Shown piece by piece: positions 5,850 to 14,333 of a DNA stretch of 19,116 nt; positions within the stretch are counted from its first letter, which is position 1, and each line of letters begins with the position of its first letter. The stretch lies in contig JALONF010000040.1 in the NCBI GenBank assembly GCA_025455085.1, forward strand, positions 1 to 19,116, written 5' to 3'. Source of the stretch: Ignavibacteriaceae bacterium. Its GTDB lineage: Bacteria; Bacteroidota; Ignavibacteria; Ignavibacteriales; Ignavibacteriaceae. The translations under genes were made by a program, and so were the position numbers. The notes under the pieces were generated by a model. The model searched no databases, was not told the origin of the DNA, and saw only the letters and a program-made list of their open reading frames with translations.

Positions 5850-7880
5850 ATGGCAGAAGAAATACAGGACGATTATAACGTTCATCAAACGAATACCTTC
5901 AAAGATTATTTAAGATTAATAAGAGCAAACTGGTTACCAGTCAGCCTGATAACTCTTGCCGGATTGGTTGTTGCAATCATTTATGCTGCTAATGCGACGG
6001 ATATTTACAAGTCAACTGCTTCATTAAAAATAGCGCGCCCTCAAGGTGGAAGTGTGTTAACATCTCCATTACTTCCGGAATTTCAGGAGTGGGGGAACGA
6101 CAGGTTTATTGCTAATGAAATTGAAATTATGCGGTCATTTACTGCAAGACAGATGGTTGCAGTGACATTAATTGACAGCTTTTACCGCGATACTAATAAA
6201 TCCCGTTATTTCGTACTGCAGGATAAAAAGGAACATAAGGATAATTCAGACGACAATGTTAAATCTGCTGATGACCTTGCTTCTACACTGAGTGATGTTT
6301 CAATTGATCAGAAAAGAGGTTTGGATATTATCGAAATCAGCGCACTTTCTCCATCACCATTTGAAGCAGCACTAATTGCTAATGTATACGCACAGCAATA
6401 CAAAACTCTAAATCTTGAACAGAACAGAAATCAGCTTACGCTTGTTACGAACTTTCTTGATGAACAGAGAAAAGAAAAATATGATGAGTTGAATTCTGCC
6501 GAAGAAATCCTTAGGGCATTTCAGGAAAGGGGCGGTCTCATAGCTCTGGATGAGAGAGCTTCTACCTTGATTAGTGTTCTTGCACAGTTCGAAGCTCAAA
6601 AAAGTGCAACACAGGTTGACCTGATGGCTTCGAATAAAGTATTGGAGAATCTTAGAAAAGAACTTCAGGCTCAGAACCCGCGAATGGCGGATTATCTGAC
6701 AAGTCTTACTTCTCAAAAATATATAACTGCAATACAGGAAGAGATTGCAAAACTCGAAGTAAATAAACAGGTAGCTCTTGCCCGGAAGGACGGGTTATCT
6801 GAAAACTCGCCTGTGATAGTTGAATATGATAGAAAAATAAATGAACTAAGGAAACAACTCGATAAGGAACTTGAGGTACTAAAAGCCGGAATATTTGCCA
6901 GCAGTCCAGAAGAAGTTAAAGGACTCACTCAAAAGATCATTGCGGAGGAGGTACGGAATCAATCACTTCAAACTTCTATTAAAGAACTTGATAAAATTGT
7001 GGAAGGTTATGAAGCACGATTTATGAAGCTTCCTAAAAATGCTATTGAACTTGCGCGGCTTAAAAGAAATTCTGAAGCGCTCGAAAAACTTTACCTGATG
7101 ATTGAGCAGAGATACCAGGAAGCTTTAATTAATGAGCAATCGCAGCCGGGAAATGTTTTAATAATAGATGAAGCCCGGGTACCACTGGCGCCATCGAAAC
7201 CAAATCGTAAGTTAATCATAATTATAGGTCTGCTGCTAGGTGCAGGATTAGCTGTGGGTTATGTTTTTGTAAAAAATTATTTTGACGATACAGTTAAGTC
7301 ACCGGATGATATTGAGAAAAGGAAAATAAACGTTTTAGCATGGATACCTCCTTTCGAAACTATTATAGCAGGAGATCATTCAGTGCAATTTATTGTGGAC
7401 AAATTACCCGATTCAGTTCCGAGTGAAGCATTCAGAGCATTACGAACAAGAATACAATTTTCGAGAATAAATACTGAAAGCCTTAAATCAATACTCATTA
7501 CATCATCCGCGCCGCAGGAAGGCAAAACAACTATTGCAGTTAATCTTGCTGGCAGCTTTGCTCATTCAAAGAAAAAAGTTCTGCTAATCGACTGCGATCT
7601 GCGGAAACCATCAGTTCATAAATTATTTAATAGAGATAAAGTCCCCGGTTTAATTGATTTCCTGGTTGGAAATGCAAAACTTGATGAAGTATTAATTAAA
7701 TCAGAAATACCAAATCTCAGTTTAATTTTATCGGGAACAATTCCTCCTAATCCTGCGGAGATGCTTGATTCACAGGAGATGAGGAATTTCCTGAAGAAGC
7801 TGCGTGATCAATATGATCTTATCATCATTGATTCACCTCCGGTTATAGCTGTAACAGATAGTGAAATTCTTACAAGATAA
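5850..7880 (+). CDS. Wzc-type polysaccharide co-polymerase/tyrosine autokinase, C-terminally truncated by an internal deletion
   Basis: A 676-residue inner-membrane protein that normally controls chain length and export. In order it has a Wzz domain with a membrane segment at about residues 29-48, a long coiled-coil periplasmic region (about 190-410), a GNVR-like stretch (NAIELARLKRNSEALEKLY), and a second membrane segment at about 453-475. A bacterial tyrosine kinase domain follows, with Walker A SSAPQEGKTT (about 550), Walker A' LLIDCDLRKPS (about 577) and Walker B LIIIDSPPV (about 658). The protein stops only a few residues after Walker B, at SEILTR. The expected final strand and helices and the tyrosine cluster are missing. 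The cluster is found right after the stop in another frame (7879-7953). Compared with E. coli Wzc, as I recall it, roughly 40 residues are gone. Autophosphorylation on the tail should be lost unless the break is an assembly error. Confidence 0.88.
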   Translation: MAEEIQDDYNVHQTNTFKDYLRLIRANWLPVSLITLAGLVVAIIYAANATDIYKSTASLKIARPQGGSVLTSPLLPEFQEWGNDRFIANEIEIMRSFTARQMVAVTLIDSFYRDTNKSRYFVLQDKKEHKDNSDDNVKSADDLASTLSDVSIDQKRGLDIIEISALSPSPFEAALIANVYAQQYKTLNLEQNRNQLTLVTNFLDEQRKEKYDELNSAEEILRAFQERGGLIALDERASTLISVLAQFEAQKSATQVDLMASNKVLENLRKELQAQNPRMADYLTSLTSQKYITAIQEEIAKLEVNKQVALARKDGLSENSPVIVEYDRKINELRKQLDKELEVLKAGIFASSPEEVKGLTQKIIAEEVRNQSLQTSIKELDKIVEGYEARFMKLPKNAIELARLKRNSEALEKLYLMIEQRYQEALINEQSQPGNVLIIDEARVPLAPSKPNRKLIIIIGLLLGAGLAVGYVFVKNYFDDTVKSPDDIEKRKINVLAWIPPFETIIAGDHSVQFIVDKLPDSVPSEAFRALRTRIQFSRINTESLKSILITSSAPQEGKTTIAVNLAGSFAHSKKKVLLIDCDLRKPSVHKLFNRDKVPGLIDFLVGNAKLDEVLIKSEIPNLSLILSGTIPPNPAEMLDSQEMRNFLKKLRDQYDLIIIDSPPVIAVTDSEILTR

Positions 7881-7956
7881 CTTCAGCTACAAATCAGGCT
7901 ATGGTTCGTACTACAAGTACTACTATTATTATTCCCGCCCTGATACGAAATCGTAA
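7879..7956 (+). pseudogene. Detached tyrosine-rich tail of the Wzc-type kinase
   Basis: Read in the +1 frame from 7879, the sequence gives NFSYKSGYGSYYKYYYYYS followed by RPDTKS and a stop at 7954-7956. It contains nine tyrosines and is a classic autophosphorylation cluster of bacterial tyrosine kinases. It directly follows the truncated ORF with no start codon of its own, so it is the remnant of the same gene's 3' end after an out-of-frame internal deletion. Confidence 0.8.
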
Positions 7957-8107
7957 AAGACTAAAAGAACATTGACCTGCCTTTACTGGTAAGCGGAGAA
8001 ACAGATTGGGTAAATCGACACTGATTTAAATCCCTACCATTTTCGATTCGACAGAAAATTTTGATCAGTCTTTATACGTTCGATCAGTACGATCGTGTTC
8101 TAATAAA
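7957..8107. other. Convergent intergenic spacer
   Basis: This lies between the kinase remnant and the stop codon of the sodium-pump beta subunit on the opposite strand. I see no gene and no strong terminator. The only structure is a short inverted repeat, CGATC (8081) and GATCG (8091), with a 5-base loop. Confidence 0.5.
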
Positions 8108-9268
8108 TTATAGTAAGAACGACATAAGAATACCAGCCGCAACCGCAGATCCAATCACACCTGCGACATTTGGTGCCATAGCGTGCATCAGTAAATGATT
8201 TGTCTTATCATATTGGAGTCCGATTATTTGCGATACTCTTGCACTGTCGGGAACAGCAGACACTCCCGCATTTCCAATCAGAGGATTAATTTTATTTTCT
8301 TCACTTAAGAATAAATTCATAACCTTTGCAAACATCACTCCACCGAAAGTAGCTATCATAAATGAAAGAGCACCTAATCCAAATATGCCAATTGACTGAG
8401 CAGTAAGAAAAGTTGTTGCCTGAGTTGAAGCACCAACTGTAATACCTATAAGAATCGTCACTATGTCAATCAATGGTCCTTTAGCAGTGTCAGCAAGTCG
8501 TTTTGTAACTCCGCTCTCTTTAAGAATGTTTCCGAAGAAGAGCATCCCGAGTAGTGGAAGAGCACTTGGTGTAAGAAACGATGTAAGAATTAATCCAACA
8601 ATGGGAAAAAGGACTTTCTCAGTTTTTGAAACTGATCGTGGAGGTTTCATACGTATTCTTCGTTCCTTGTCGTTGGTAAGAAATTTCATAATTGGAGGTT
8701 GAATAACTGGAACCAATGCCATATAAGAATAAGCTGATACTGCAATCGCTCCAACTAATTCAGGCGCTAACTTTGATGCTAGAAATATTGCAGTCGGACC
8801 ATCAGCACCGCCTATTATTCCAATTGCGGCTGCCTGCTCTGGAATAAATCCAAGAAGTAATGCAAGCATATATGCACCGAAAATTCCGAGTTGTGCTGCT
8901 GCACCCAGAAGTATAAGTTTTGGATTTGAAAGTAAGGTTGAGAAGTCAGTCATCGCGCCAATTCCCAGAAAGATGAGAGGCGGGTATATTCCTTTTATTA
9001 CACCAAAGTAAAGATAGTTCATCACGCTTCCAGGTTCGTAAATTCCAAGCTGCAGATTCGCACCTTGTAAAAAAGGAATATTGCCAATTAACATTCCGAA
9101 ACCAATTGGTACGAGCAGAAGAGGTTCATATTCTTTAGTAATTGCAAGGTAAATAAAACCGAGTCCAACAATAATCATCACAATGTGACCAGTCGTCATA
9201 TTAGCAAAAGCTGTGTAACGGAAGAACTGTTCCATTCCGTGTTGTAAGAATTCGAAAAAGCCGCCCAT
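8108..9268 (-). CDS. Sodium-translocating decarboxylase beta subunit (OadB/MmdB/GcdB family)
   Basis: A 386-residue polytopic inner-membrane protein that decarboxylates the carboxybiotin carrier and couples this to sodium export. Family hallmarks are IGGADGPTAIFLASKLAP (about residues 152-169) with the conserved Asp, AVSAYSYMALVPVIQPPIMK, GNAGVSAVPDSARVSQ near residue 330, and the C-terminal HAMAPNVAGVIGSAVAAG. Length is typical. It is the last gene of the operon and starts 2 bases after the biotin-carrier stop, so translation is likely coupled. Given the upstream carboxyltransferase, mutase and epimerase, the complex most probably acts on methylmalonyl-CoA. Other substrates such as oxaloacetate or glutaconyl-CoA cannot be excluded from this subunit alone. 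Confidence 0.93.
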   Translation of the reverse strand: MGGFFEFLQHGMEQFFRYTAFANMTTGHIVMIIVGLGFIYLAITKEYEPLLLVPIGFGMLIGNIPFLQGANLQLGIYEPGSVMNYLYFGVIKGIYPPLIFLGIGAMTDFSTLLSNPKLILLGAAAQLGIFGAYMLALLLGFIPEQAAAIGIIGGADGPTAIFLASKLAPELVGAIAVSAYSYMALVPVIQPPIMKFLTNDKERRIRMKPPRSVSKTEKVLFPIVGLILTSFLTPSALPLLGMLFFGNILKESGVTKRLADTAKGPLIDIVTILIGITVGASTQATTFLTAQSIGIFGLGALSFMIATFGGVMFAKVMNLFLSEENKINPLIGNAGVSAVPDSARVSQIIGLQYDKTNHLLMHAMAPNVAGVIGSAVAAGILMSFLL

Positions 9269-9270
9269 AA

Positions 9271-9714
9271 TTAATCCCCAATCTCGATTAGTATGTCACC
9301 CTCAAGCACGCTGTCACCTTTTTTAACTTTTAGGGATTTAACAACACCTGCTTTATCAGCATTGATATTATTTTCCATTTTCATTGCTTCCAGTGTAATT
9401 AGTCTTGTCCCTGGTGTTACTTTATCACCCTCTTTCACATGAACATCCAGTATTACTCCAGGAAGCGGTGATTTTATAAAGCCAGCACCTTTTGGAGTAG
9501 TGGGTGCACTAGTTTTAAGCTGTGATGGAACTGACTCAGTTGATGGTACAGCTACTGATCGAACAAGTCTGGGAGTTTTAGTCGCTGATATTTTTCTGTC
9601 GACTTCAACTTTATAAATTGTTCCGTTAACGTCCACCTCAGCAATGTTATCCTCAACATCTAAAACTTTTACGTCGTACTTATTACCCTGTATTGTAAAC
9701 TTAAAATTTTTCAT
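9271..9714 (-). CDS. Biotin carboxyl carrier subunit of the decarboxylase (MmdC-like)
   Basis: A 147-residue protein. An N-terminal region of about 55 residues resembles the domain found before biotinyl domains in decarboxylase and carboxylase subunits. A Pro/Ser/Thr-rich linker follows (about 55-76), then a biotinyl/lipoyl domain from about residue 78 to the end. The biotin site is EAMKMEN, with Lys112 as the modified lysine. The domain carries CO2 from the carboxyltransferase to the membrane beta subunit. It lies between the OadG-like gene (12 bases upstream) and the beta subunit (2 bases downstream). Confidence 0.92.
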   Translation of the reverse strand: MKNFKFTIQGNKYDVKVLDVEDNIAEVDVNGTIYKVEVDRKISATKTPRLVRSVAVPSTESVPSQLKTSAPTTPKGAGFIKSPLPGVILDVHVKEGDKVTPGTRLITLEAMKMENNINADKAGVVKSLKVKKGDSVLEGDILIEIGD

Positions 9715-9726
9715 CAGTGTATTCCT

Positions 9727-10140
9727 TTATCTTGGATGTTGTCTCATGCCATAGATCTTTGAGCTCCACGGCGAATAAATTTTTGATGCCCGGTTTATTG
9801 TAAGTATTGCTGACTCTTCATCGTGCAATTCCTGGAAATAAAGATGAAGTGCCATCGCAATTGCTGCATTGACTTCACCGGGAATAGAAATATCTTTCTT
9901 CTCTTTGTCAATAGCTCCTTCTCTCCGCAAAACTCTTCTCAAATTAACCTGAATTAATTTTGTAAGATTAAAGAAGACTATATAAAGCAGAAGGAGAGCT
10001 ATAAATACTATTGCATATCCAATCACGGTCATTCCTAATCCGAATGGATCAACTTGCTTGAAATATTCGGATTTGCTTGCCTGGTTAAGTGTATCGCTTA
10101 ATAGTTGTTGTGCTTGTAAGAATAACATTTTCAATCTCAC
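9727..10140 (-). CDS. OadG-family small membrane subunit of the decarboxylase
   Basis: A protein of up to 137 residues with one strong membrane segment (GMTVIGYAIVFIALLLLYIVFFNLTKLIQ, positions about 35-63) followed by a soluble tail. Such gamma/delta subunits anchor or assemble the carboxyltransferase on the membrane beta subunit. The call is based on size, topology and position. The ORF opens at a GTG that overlaps the preceding TAG stop by one base; an ATG four codons later (10128) is an equally plausible start. The tail is more basic and longer than in minimal OadG proteins and contains VNAAIAMALHLYFQEL, which I do not assign. Confidence 0.78.
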   Translation of the reverse strand: MRLKMLFLQAQQLLSDTLNQASKSEYFKQVDPFGLGMTVIGYAIVFIALLLLYIVFFNLTKLIQVNLRRVLRREGAIDKEKKDISIPGEVNAAIAMALHLYFQELHDEESAILTINRASKIYSPWSSKIYGMRQHPR

Positions 10141-11699
10141 TATAAAGGAATATTAGAATGTTTCTTTGGAGGATTTACATCCTTTTTTGTTTTGAGTGAT
10201 TCAAGCGCACGGATCACTCGGAACCTGGTATTTCTTGGCTCAATCACATCATCTATATAGCCATACTTTGCTGCTACATAAGGAGTGGCAAATTTCTTTT
10301 TGTATTCTTCCTCTTTCTGCTGAAGGAATTTCATTCTCTCTTCAAGATCATGAATATCCTGGTATTCCTTACTATACAGAATTTCGATTGCACCTTTAGG
10401 ACCCATAACAGCAATTTCTGCTCCTGGCCAGGAATAATTTATATCACCGCGGAGATGTTTTGAACTCATTACATCATAAGCACCGCCGTATGCTTTTCTT
10501 AGTATGACTGTGACTTTGGGAACAGTTGCTTCTCCATAAGCAAATAGAAGTTTAGCGCCATGAATAATTATTCCTCCGTACTCCTGAGCAGTTCCTGGTA
10601 AGAAACCGGGTACATCAACAAATGTTACAATGGGAACATTAAAAGCATCACAGAAGCGTACAAACCTTGCAGCTTTTCTTGAAGAATTAATATCGAGCAC
10701 TCCAGCAAGATAGTTTGGCTGGTTTGCCACAATACCAACAGGCATTCCATTGAATCTGGCAAAACCAGTAACGATGTTTGGAGCAAAGTGTCTTCCTATT
10801 TCAACAAATTCATTATAATCGACAACGGCGTGAATAACATCCTTTACATCATAAGGTTTACTTGGATTTTCTGGAACGATTTCATTAAGATGATCTTCAA
10901 GTCTATCAATTGGATCCGTGCAGGTGAGGACAGGAGGATCTTCAAGATTGTTCTGAGGTAGATAGCTGAGCAGTTTTCGGATTAGCTGGATTCCTTCTTC
11001 TTCTGTATCAGCAACAAAATGAGTGACTCCGGATTTTGAACCGTGAACCATCGCACCGCCAAGTTGTTCTTCATCCACAACTTCACCGGTAACAGTTTTC
11101 ACTACCTTTGGTCCGGTTACAAACATATAGCTTGTTTCTTTTGACATTATTACGAGATCGGTAAGGGCAGGAGAATAAACAGCGCCACCGGCACAAGGTC
11201 CAAACACAGCAGAGATTTGCGGAACAACTCCCGAAGCCATAATATTTCTTTGAAATATATCTGCGTATCCGCCGAGACTCTTTACACCTTCCTGAATTCT
11301 TGCACCACCGCTGTCATTTATTCCAATGATGGGTGCACCAACTTTCATTGCTTTATCCATGATCTTACAGATCTTCTGGGCATACATTTCGGAAAGTGAA
11401 CCTCCGAATACTGTGAAGTCCTGCGAGAAGACATAAACGAGTCTTCCGTCAATTGTTCCGTAACCAGTAACGACGCCATCAGAGAGATATGCTTGTTTAT
11501 CAAGTCCGAAGTCAATGCTTCGGTGCGAGACGAACATGTCAAATTCTTCGAAGCTGCCTTCATCTAAAAGCAGATCAATTCTTTCGCGGGCAGTAAGTTT
11601 TCCTTTTTTGTGCTGGGAATCAATTCTCTTTTCACCGCCGCCAAGTCGAGCCTGCTCGCGAAGCGCCATCAATTCTTTTATTTTGTCCTGTATTGCCAT
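10140..11699 (-). CDS. Methylmalonyl-CoA decarboxylase alpha / propionyl-CoA carboxylase beta type carboxyltransferase
   Basis: A 519-residue cytoplasmic enzyme of the acyl-CoA carboxyltransferase family, with two crotonase-like halves. Signatures are KGKLTARERIDLLLDEGSF near the N-terminus, FGGSLSEMYAQKICKIMDKA, GGARIQEGVKSLGGYADIF, the oxyanion glycines in FGPCAGGAVYSPALTD, VDVPGFLPGTAQEYGG, and RKAYGGAYDVMSSKH. It moves the carboxyl group between an acyl-CoA and biotin. Alone it could serve propionyl-CoA carboxylase or methylmalonyl-CoA decarboxylase. The presence of OadG-like, carrier and beta subunits right downstream, and the absence of a biotin carboxylase gene in the cluster, favours the sodium-pumping decarboxylase (mmdA role). 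The start is ATG at 11699, 54 bases after the epimerase stop. Confidence 0.9.
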   Translation of the reverse strand: MAIQDKIKELMALREQARLGGGEKRIDSQHKKGKLTARERIDLLLDEGSFEEFDMFVSHRSIDFGLDKQAYLSDGVVTGYGTIDGRLVYVFSQDFTVFGGSLSEMYAQKICKIMDKAMKVGAPIIGINDSGGARIQEGVKSLGGYADIFQRNIMASGVVPQISAVFGPCAGGAVYSPALTDLVIMSKETSYMFVTGPKVVKTVTGEVVDEEQLGGAMVHGSKSGVTHFVADTEEEGIQLIRKLLSYLPQNNLEDPPVLTCTDPIDRLEDHLNEIVPENPSKPYDVKDVIHAVVDYNEFVEIGRHFAPNIVTGFARFNGMPVGIVANQPNYLAGVLDINSSRKAARFVRFCDAFNVPIVTFVDVPGFLPGTAQEYGGIIIHGAKLLFAYGEATVPKVTVILRKAYGGAYDVMSSKHLRGDINYSWPGAEIAVMGPKGAIEILYSKEYQDIHDLEERMKFLQQKEEEYKKKFATPYVAAKYGYIDDVIEPRNTRFRVIRALESLKTKKDVNPPKKHSNIPL

Positions 11700-11753
11700 T
11701 GGTATTCTTTCAATGATTAAAAATTATTTTCAAATTAATTTTGCTAAAATTAC

Positions 11754-12161
11754 TTAAAGTGGTTTCTCACAAAGTTCCGTCAATACACCAAAAGTTGCTT
11801 TCGGATGAAGGAAAGCAATGTCTAATCCTTCTGCACCTTTACGTGGTTTTTCATCAATTAATTTTATTCCTTCTGCTTTGAGTTTGTCTAATGAGGATTC
11901 CAGACCTTTTGCAGCAAATGCTATGTGGTGAATACCTTCACCTCTTTTTTCGATAAACTTTCCTATCGGTCCTTCGGGATCAGTTGATTCGAGCAGTTCA
12001 ATTTTTGTCTGACCAATCTGGAAGAAAGCTGTTTTTACTTTTTGATCTTTAACCTCTTCGACAGCGTAACATTTTAAGCCAAGCACTACTTCATAAAACT
12101 TAATTGCTTCGTCCATATTCTTTACTGCAATTCCAATATGTTCAATGTGAGTTAAATTCAT
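11754..12161 (-). CDS. mce: Methylmalonyl-CoA epimerase
   Basis: A 135-residue VOC-fold metalloenzyme interconverting the (R) and (S) forms of methylmalonyl-CoA, which is needed between mutase and decarboxylase. It consists of two beta-alpha-beta-beta-beta modules. Likely metal ligands are His8 in IEHIGIAV, a glutamate in KIELLES (55 or 58), a His of IHHIAF (78/79), and Glu129 in FGVLTELCE. Length matches the family. Its place between the mutase and carboxyltransferase genes confirms the role. A 7-bp repeat array fills the spacer between the mutase stop and this gene's start. Confidence 0.94.
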   Translation of the reverse strand: MNLTHIEHIGIAVKNMDEAIKFYEVVLGLKCYAVEEVKDQKVKTAFFQIGQTKIELLESTDPEGPIGKFIEKRGEGIHHIAFAAKGLESSLDKLKAEGIKLIDEKPRKGAEGLDIAFLHPKATFGVLTELCEKPL

Positions 12162-12173
12162 TTTAAACCTTTA

Positions 12174-12208
12174 TTATACATTATGAATTATACATTACTC
12201 ATTAGATA
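12174..12208. repeat. Tandem 7-bp repeat, unit TTATACA, spanning the mutase stop codon
   Basis: Five contiguous units: TTATACA (12174), TTATGAA (12181), TTATACA (12188), TTACTCA (12195) and TTAGATA (12202). On the minus strand the array provides the TAA stop of the mutase gene and most of the 40-base mutase-epimerase spacer. Confidence 0.8.
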
Positions 12209-13848
12209 ACAACGTGCTCTTTATACTCTCCAAAAACCGAGCGCATTGTGTTACAAATTTCCCCAATACTCGCATAATTTCTTACTGCCTCAAGAATAGG
12301 AGGCATCAAATTGTTTGATCCTTCAGCAGCCTTTTTTAAATCTGCCAGATTTTTATTCACTTCCTCGTTATTCCTTCCGGAGCGTACTTTTTTCAGGAAT
12401 TTGATTTGCTCTTCCTGAACTTTTATATCAATCTTCAGAAGATCTTTATGCTCTGATTCTTTAATCTGATATTTATTTACGCCAACTATAATTTTTTCAT
12501 TCTCTTCAATTTCCATTTCATATTTATACGCTGACTTTTGAATTTCAGTTTGAACGAAACCGGCTTCAATAGCCTCTGTCATTCCTCCCATCGCATCAAT
12601 TTTTTCAATATACTCAGTTGCTTCTTTTTCAATTGAGTCAGTCATTGATTCAACATAATATGAACCGGCAAGTGGATCAACTGTATTAGCGATTCCGCTT
12701 TCTTCAGCAACTATCTGCTGAGTTCTTAAAGCAATTCTGACAGATTCTTCAGTCGGGAGTGCGAGTGCTTCATCACGTGAATTTGTGTGAAGACTTTGTG
12801 TGCCTCCCAGTGCAGCGGCTAGAGTTTGTATTGTTACTCTGACTATGTTATTATCAACCTGTTGTGCTGTCAAAGTTGAACCTGCAGTTTGAGTATGAAA
12901 CCTCAACATCATTGACTTTGGGTTTTTTGCGCTGAATCTTTCCTTCATAATTTTTGCCCACAGTCTACGGGCAGCTCTGAACTTTGCTACTTCTTCCAGC
13001 AAATCATTATGTGAATTAAAGAAAAAAGAAAGTCGCTGACCGAATGTATCTACATCCAAACCTGCTTTAATTGCAGCTTCAACATAAGCTATTCCATTTG
13101 CGAGAGTGAATCCTACTTCCTGCGCCGCAGTTGAGCCTGCTTCACGAATATGGTAACCGCTGATTGAAATCGTATTCCACTTCGGAACTTCCTTTGAACA
13201 GAATTCAAAAATATTTGTAATTAATCTCATCGAAGGTTTCGGTGGATAGATATATGTTCCTCTTGCAATGTATTCTTTCAAAATATCATTTTGAATTGTG
13301 CCACTTATTTTATCACGAGTTACACCTTGTTTCTCAGCAACAGCGATATACATTGCAAGCAAAACTGAAGCAGGTGCATTAATTGTCATGGAAGTTGAAA
13401 CTTTATCGAGAGGGATTTTATCGAAAAGAATTTCCATATCTGCAAGTGTATCAATGGCAACACCAACTTTGCCGACTTCGCCATAAGCAATCGGGTCATC
13501 GCTGTCGTATCCTATCTGAGTCGGAAGATCAAATGCAACAGATAATCCTGACTGACCTTGCTCAAGTAAATATCTGTACCTCTCGTTTGATTCTTTTGCA
13601 TTACCAAAGCCAGCGTATTGCCTCATTGTCCAATATCTACCTCTGTACATTGTCGGCTGAATTCCTCTTGTAAAAGGATATTCACCGGGAAAGCCCAATT
13701 TATCATCGTGATTGTCAGAAAAATCATCAGGTATGTACAATTCTTTAACTGGAGAAAAAGAAGCAGTAGTAAACTCTTTTTTTCTTTCGGGATTTTTCGA
13801 AGTGAATTTTTTATAAGTATTGTTTAACCACTCATCATACTTTTGCAT
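12202..13848 (-). CDS. Methylmalonyl-CoA mutase catalytic (large) subunit, without B12-binding domain
   Basis: A protein of about 548 residues catalysing the B12-dependent rearrangement between succinyl-CoA and methylmalonyl-CoA. The TIM-barrel substrate domain is complete: TMYRGRYWTMRQYAGFGNAK (about 67-86), GQSGLSVAFDLPTQIGYDSD, GTIQNDILKEYIARGTYIYP, ISISGYHIREAGSTAAQE, and LRFHTQTAGSTLTAQQVDNN. The Tyr of TMY (69) and the Arg of YIARGTY match residues I recall as favouring methylmalonyl- over isobutyryl-CoA. The protein ends where single-chain mutases would continue into the cobalamin domain, and no DxHxxG motif is present. A separate small B12 subunit must exist elsewhere. ATG at 13848 is preferred; an in-frame TTG lies three bases earlier, and AAAGGAG at 13858-13864 could serve either. 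It is the first gene of the six-gene operon. Confidence 0.93.
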   Translation of the reverse strand: MQKYDEWLNNTYKKFTSKNPERKKEFTTASFSPVKELYIPDDFSDNHDDKLGFPGEYPFTRGIQPTMYRGRYWTMRQYAGFGNAKESNERYRYLLEQGQSGLSVAFDLPTQIGYDSDDPIAYGEVGKVGVAIDTLADMEILFDKIPLDKVSTSMTINAPASVLLAMYIAVAEKQGVTRDKISGTIQNDILKEYIARGTYIYPPKPSMRLITNIFEFCSKEVPKWNTISISGYHIREAGSTAAQEVGFTLANGIAYVEAAIKAGLDVDTFGQRLSFFFNSHNDLLEEVAKFRAARRLWAKIMKERFSAKNPKSMMLRFHTQTAGSTLTAQQVDNNIVRVTIQTLAAALGGTQSLHTNSRDEALALPTEESVRIALRTQQIVAEESGIANTVDPLAGSYYVESMTDSIEKEATEYIEKIDAMGGMTEAIEAGFVQTEIQKSAYKYEMEIEENEKIIVGVNKYQIKESEHKDLLKIDIKVQEEQIKFLKKVRSGRNNEEVNKNLADLKKAAEGSNNLMPPILEAVRNYASIGEICNTMRSVFGEYKEHVVI

Positions 13849-14240
13849 CAATCCAAACTCCTTTCATTTTTTTCATATTCGTTCTCAAATTTCTTTTGAG
13901 ATCAAATTTATTCGCAGTAATTCAGTTTGACAAATGTGAACTTAAGCAAAGTAGATGCCATCAGGTATCTTTCACAGGATTATTCCTAATTCATTTAAAG
14001 CAATATAATAGTCTTAGATCAATCATCACTTTCTCCATAAAAGAGAAACAATGCTCATTGATTCTTGAAATTGAAAAGGGTAGATTCTCTATTGATTAGA
14101 TTATTTAGGAATGAATGTAACTCAAATTATTATCCTATTTTCATCTTATTATTAAAAACAATCTATTTTTTGCAAAATGGTGCGTCATTAATTATTTTTA
14201 TAAGCTCAAAATCAAAGATTTTTGCTTTTTTGCTGGTTTT
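13849..14240. other. Divergent intergenic region upstream of the mutase operon and tRNA-Leu
   Basis: This AT-rich stretch holds a Shine-Dalgarno sequence for the mutase (AAAGGAG on the minus strand, 13858-13864). It also has a hairpin-like inverted repeat, TCTCAAA (13883) with TTTGAGA (13895), about 35 bases before the mutase start. Short open frames on the plus strand have no recognisable product and low-complexity composition, so I do not call genes. No unambiguous promoter was found for either direction. Confidence 0.5.
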
Positions 14241-14326
14241 GCCGGGGTGGCGGAATTGGTAGACGCACAGGACTTAAAATCCTGTGGGAACTTGTTCCCG
14301 TGCCGGTTCGAGTCCGGCCCTCGGTA
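14241..14326 (+). tRNA. tRNA-Leu (UAA)
   Basis: An 86-base class II tRNA with a long variable arm. The acceptor GCCGGGG pairs with CCTCGGT (two G-U pairs), discriminator A at 14326. The anticodon loop CTTAAAA carries TAA. The variable arm is a hairpin around GGGAACTTGTTCCC. The T arm is GCCGG-TTCGAGT-CCGGC. CCA is not encoded. It is followed by tRNA-Val 86 bases downstream. Confidence 0.97.
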
Positions 14327-14333
14327 CTGAGGC

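Noticed and set aside
6408..6928. Antisense open frames within the Wzc-type kinase gene
   Set aside because: They are shadows of the coiled-coil coding sequence, with no domain or ribosome site.
8081..8095. Palindrome CGATC-5-GATCG as terminator for the convergent genes
   Set aside because: Only 5 pairs and no T-run on either side, so it is too weak to call.
10140..11699. Propionyl-CoA carboxylase beta subunit as the primary call
   Set aside because: No biotin carboxylase gene is present, while the membrane beta and OadG-like subunits follow directly. The decarboxylase role fits better, though dual use cannot be excluded.
13896..14262. Two short plus-strand open frames before tRNA-Leu
   Set aside because: Low-complexity, no ribosome site, no family resemblance, and the second runs into the tRNA gene. 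Treated as intergenic.
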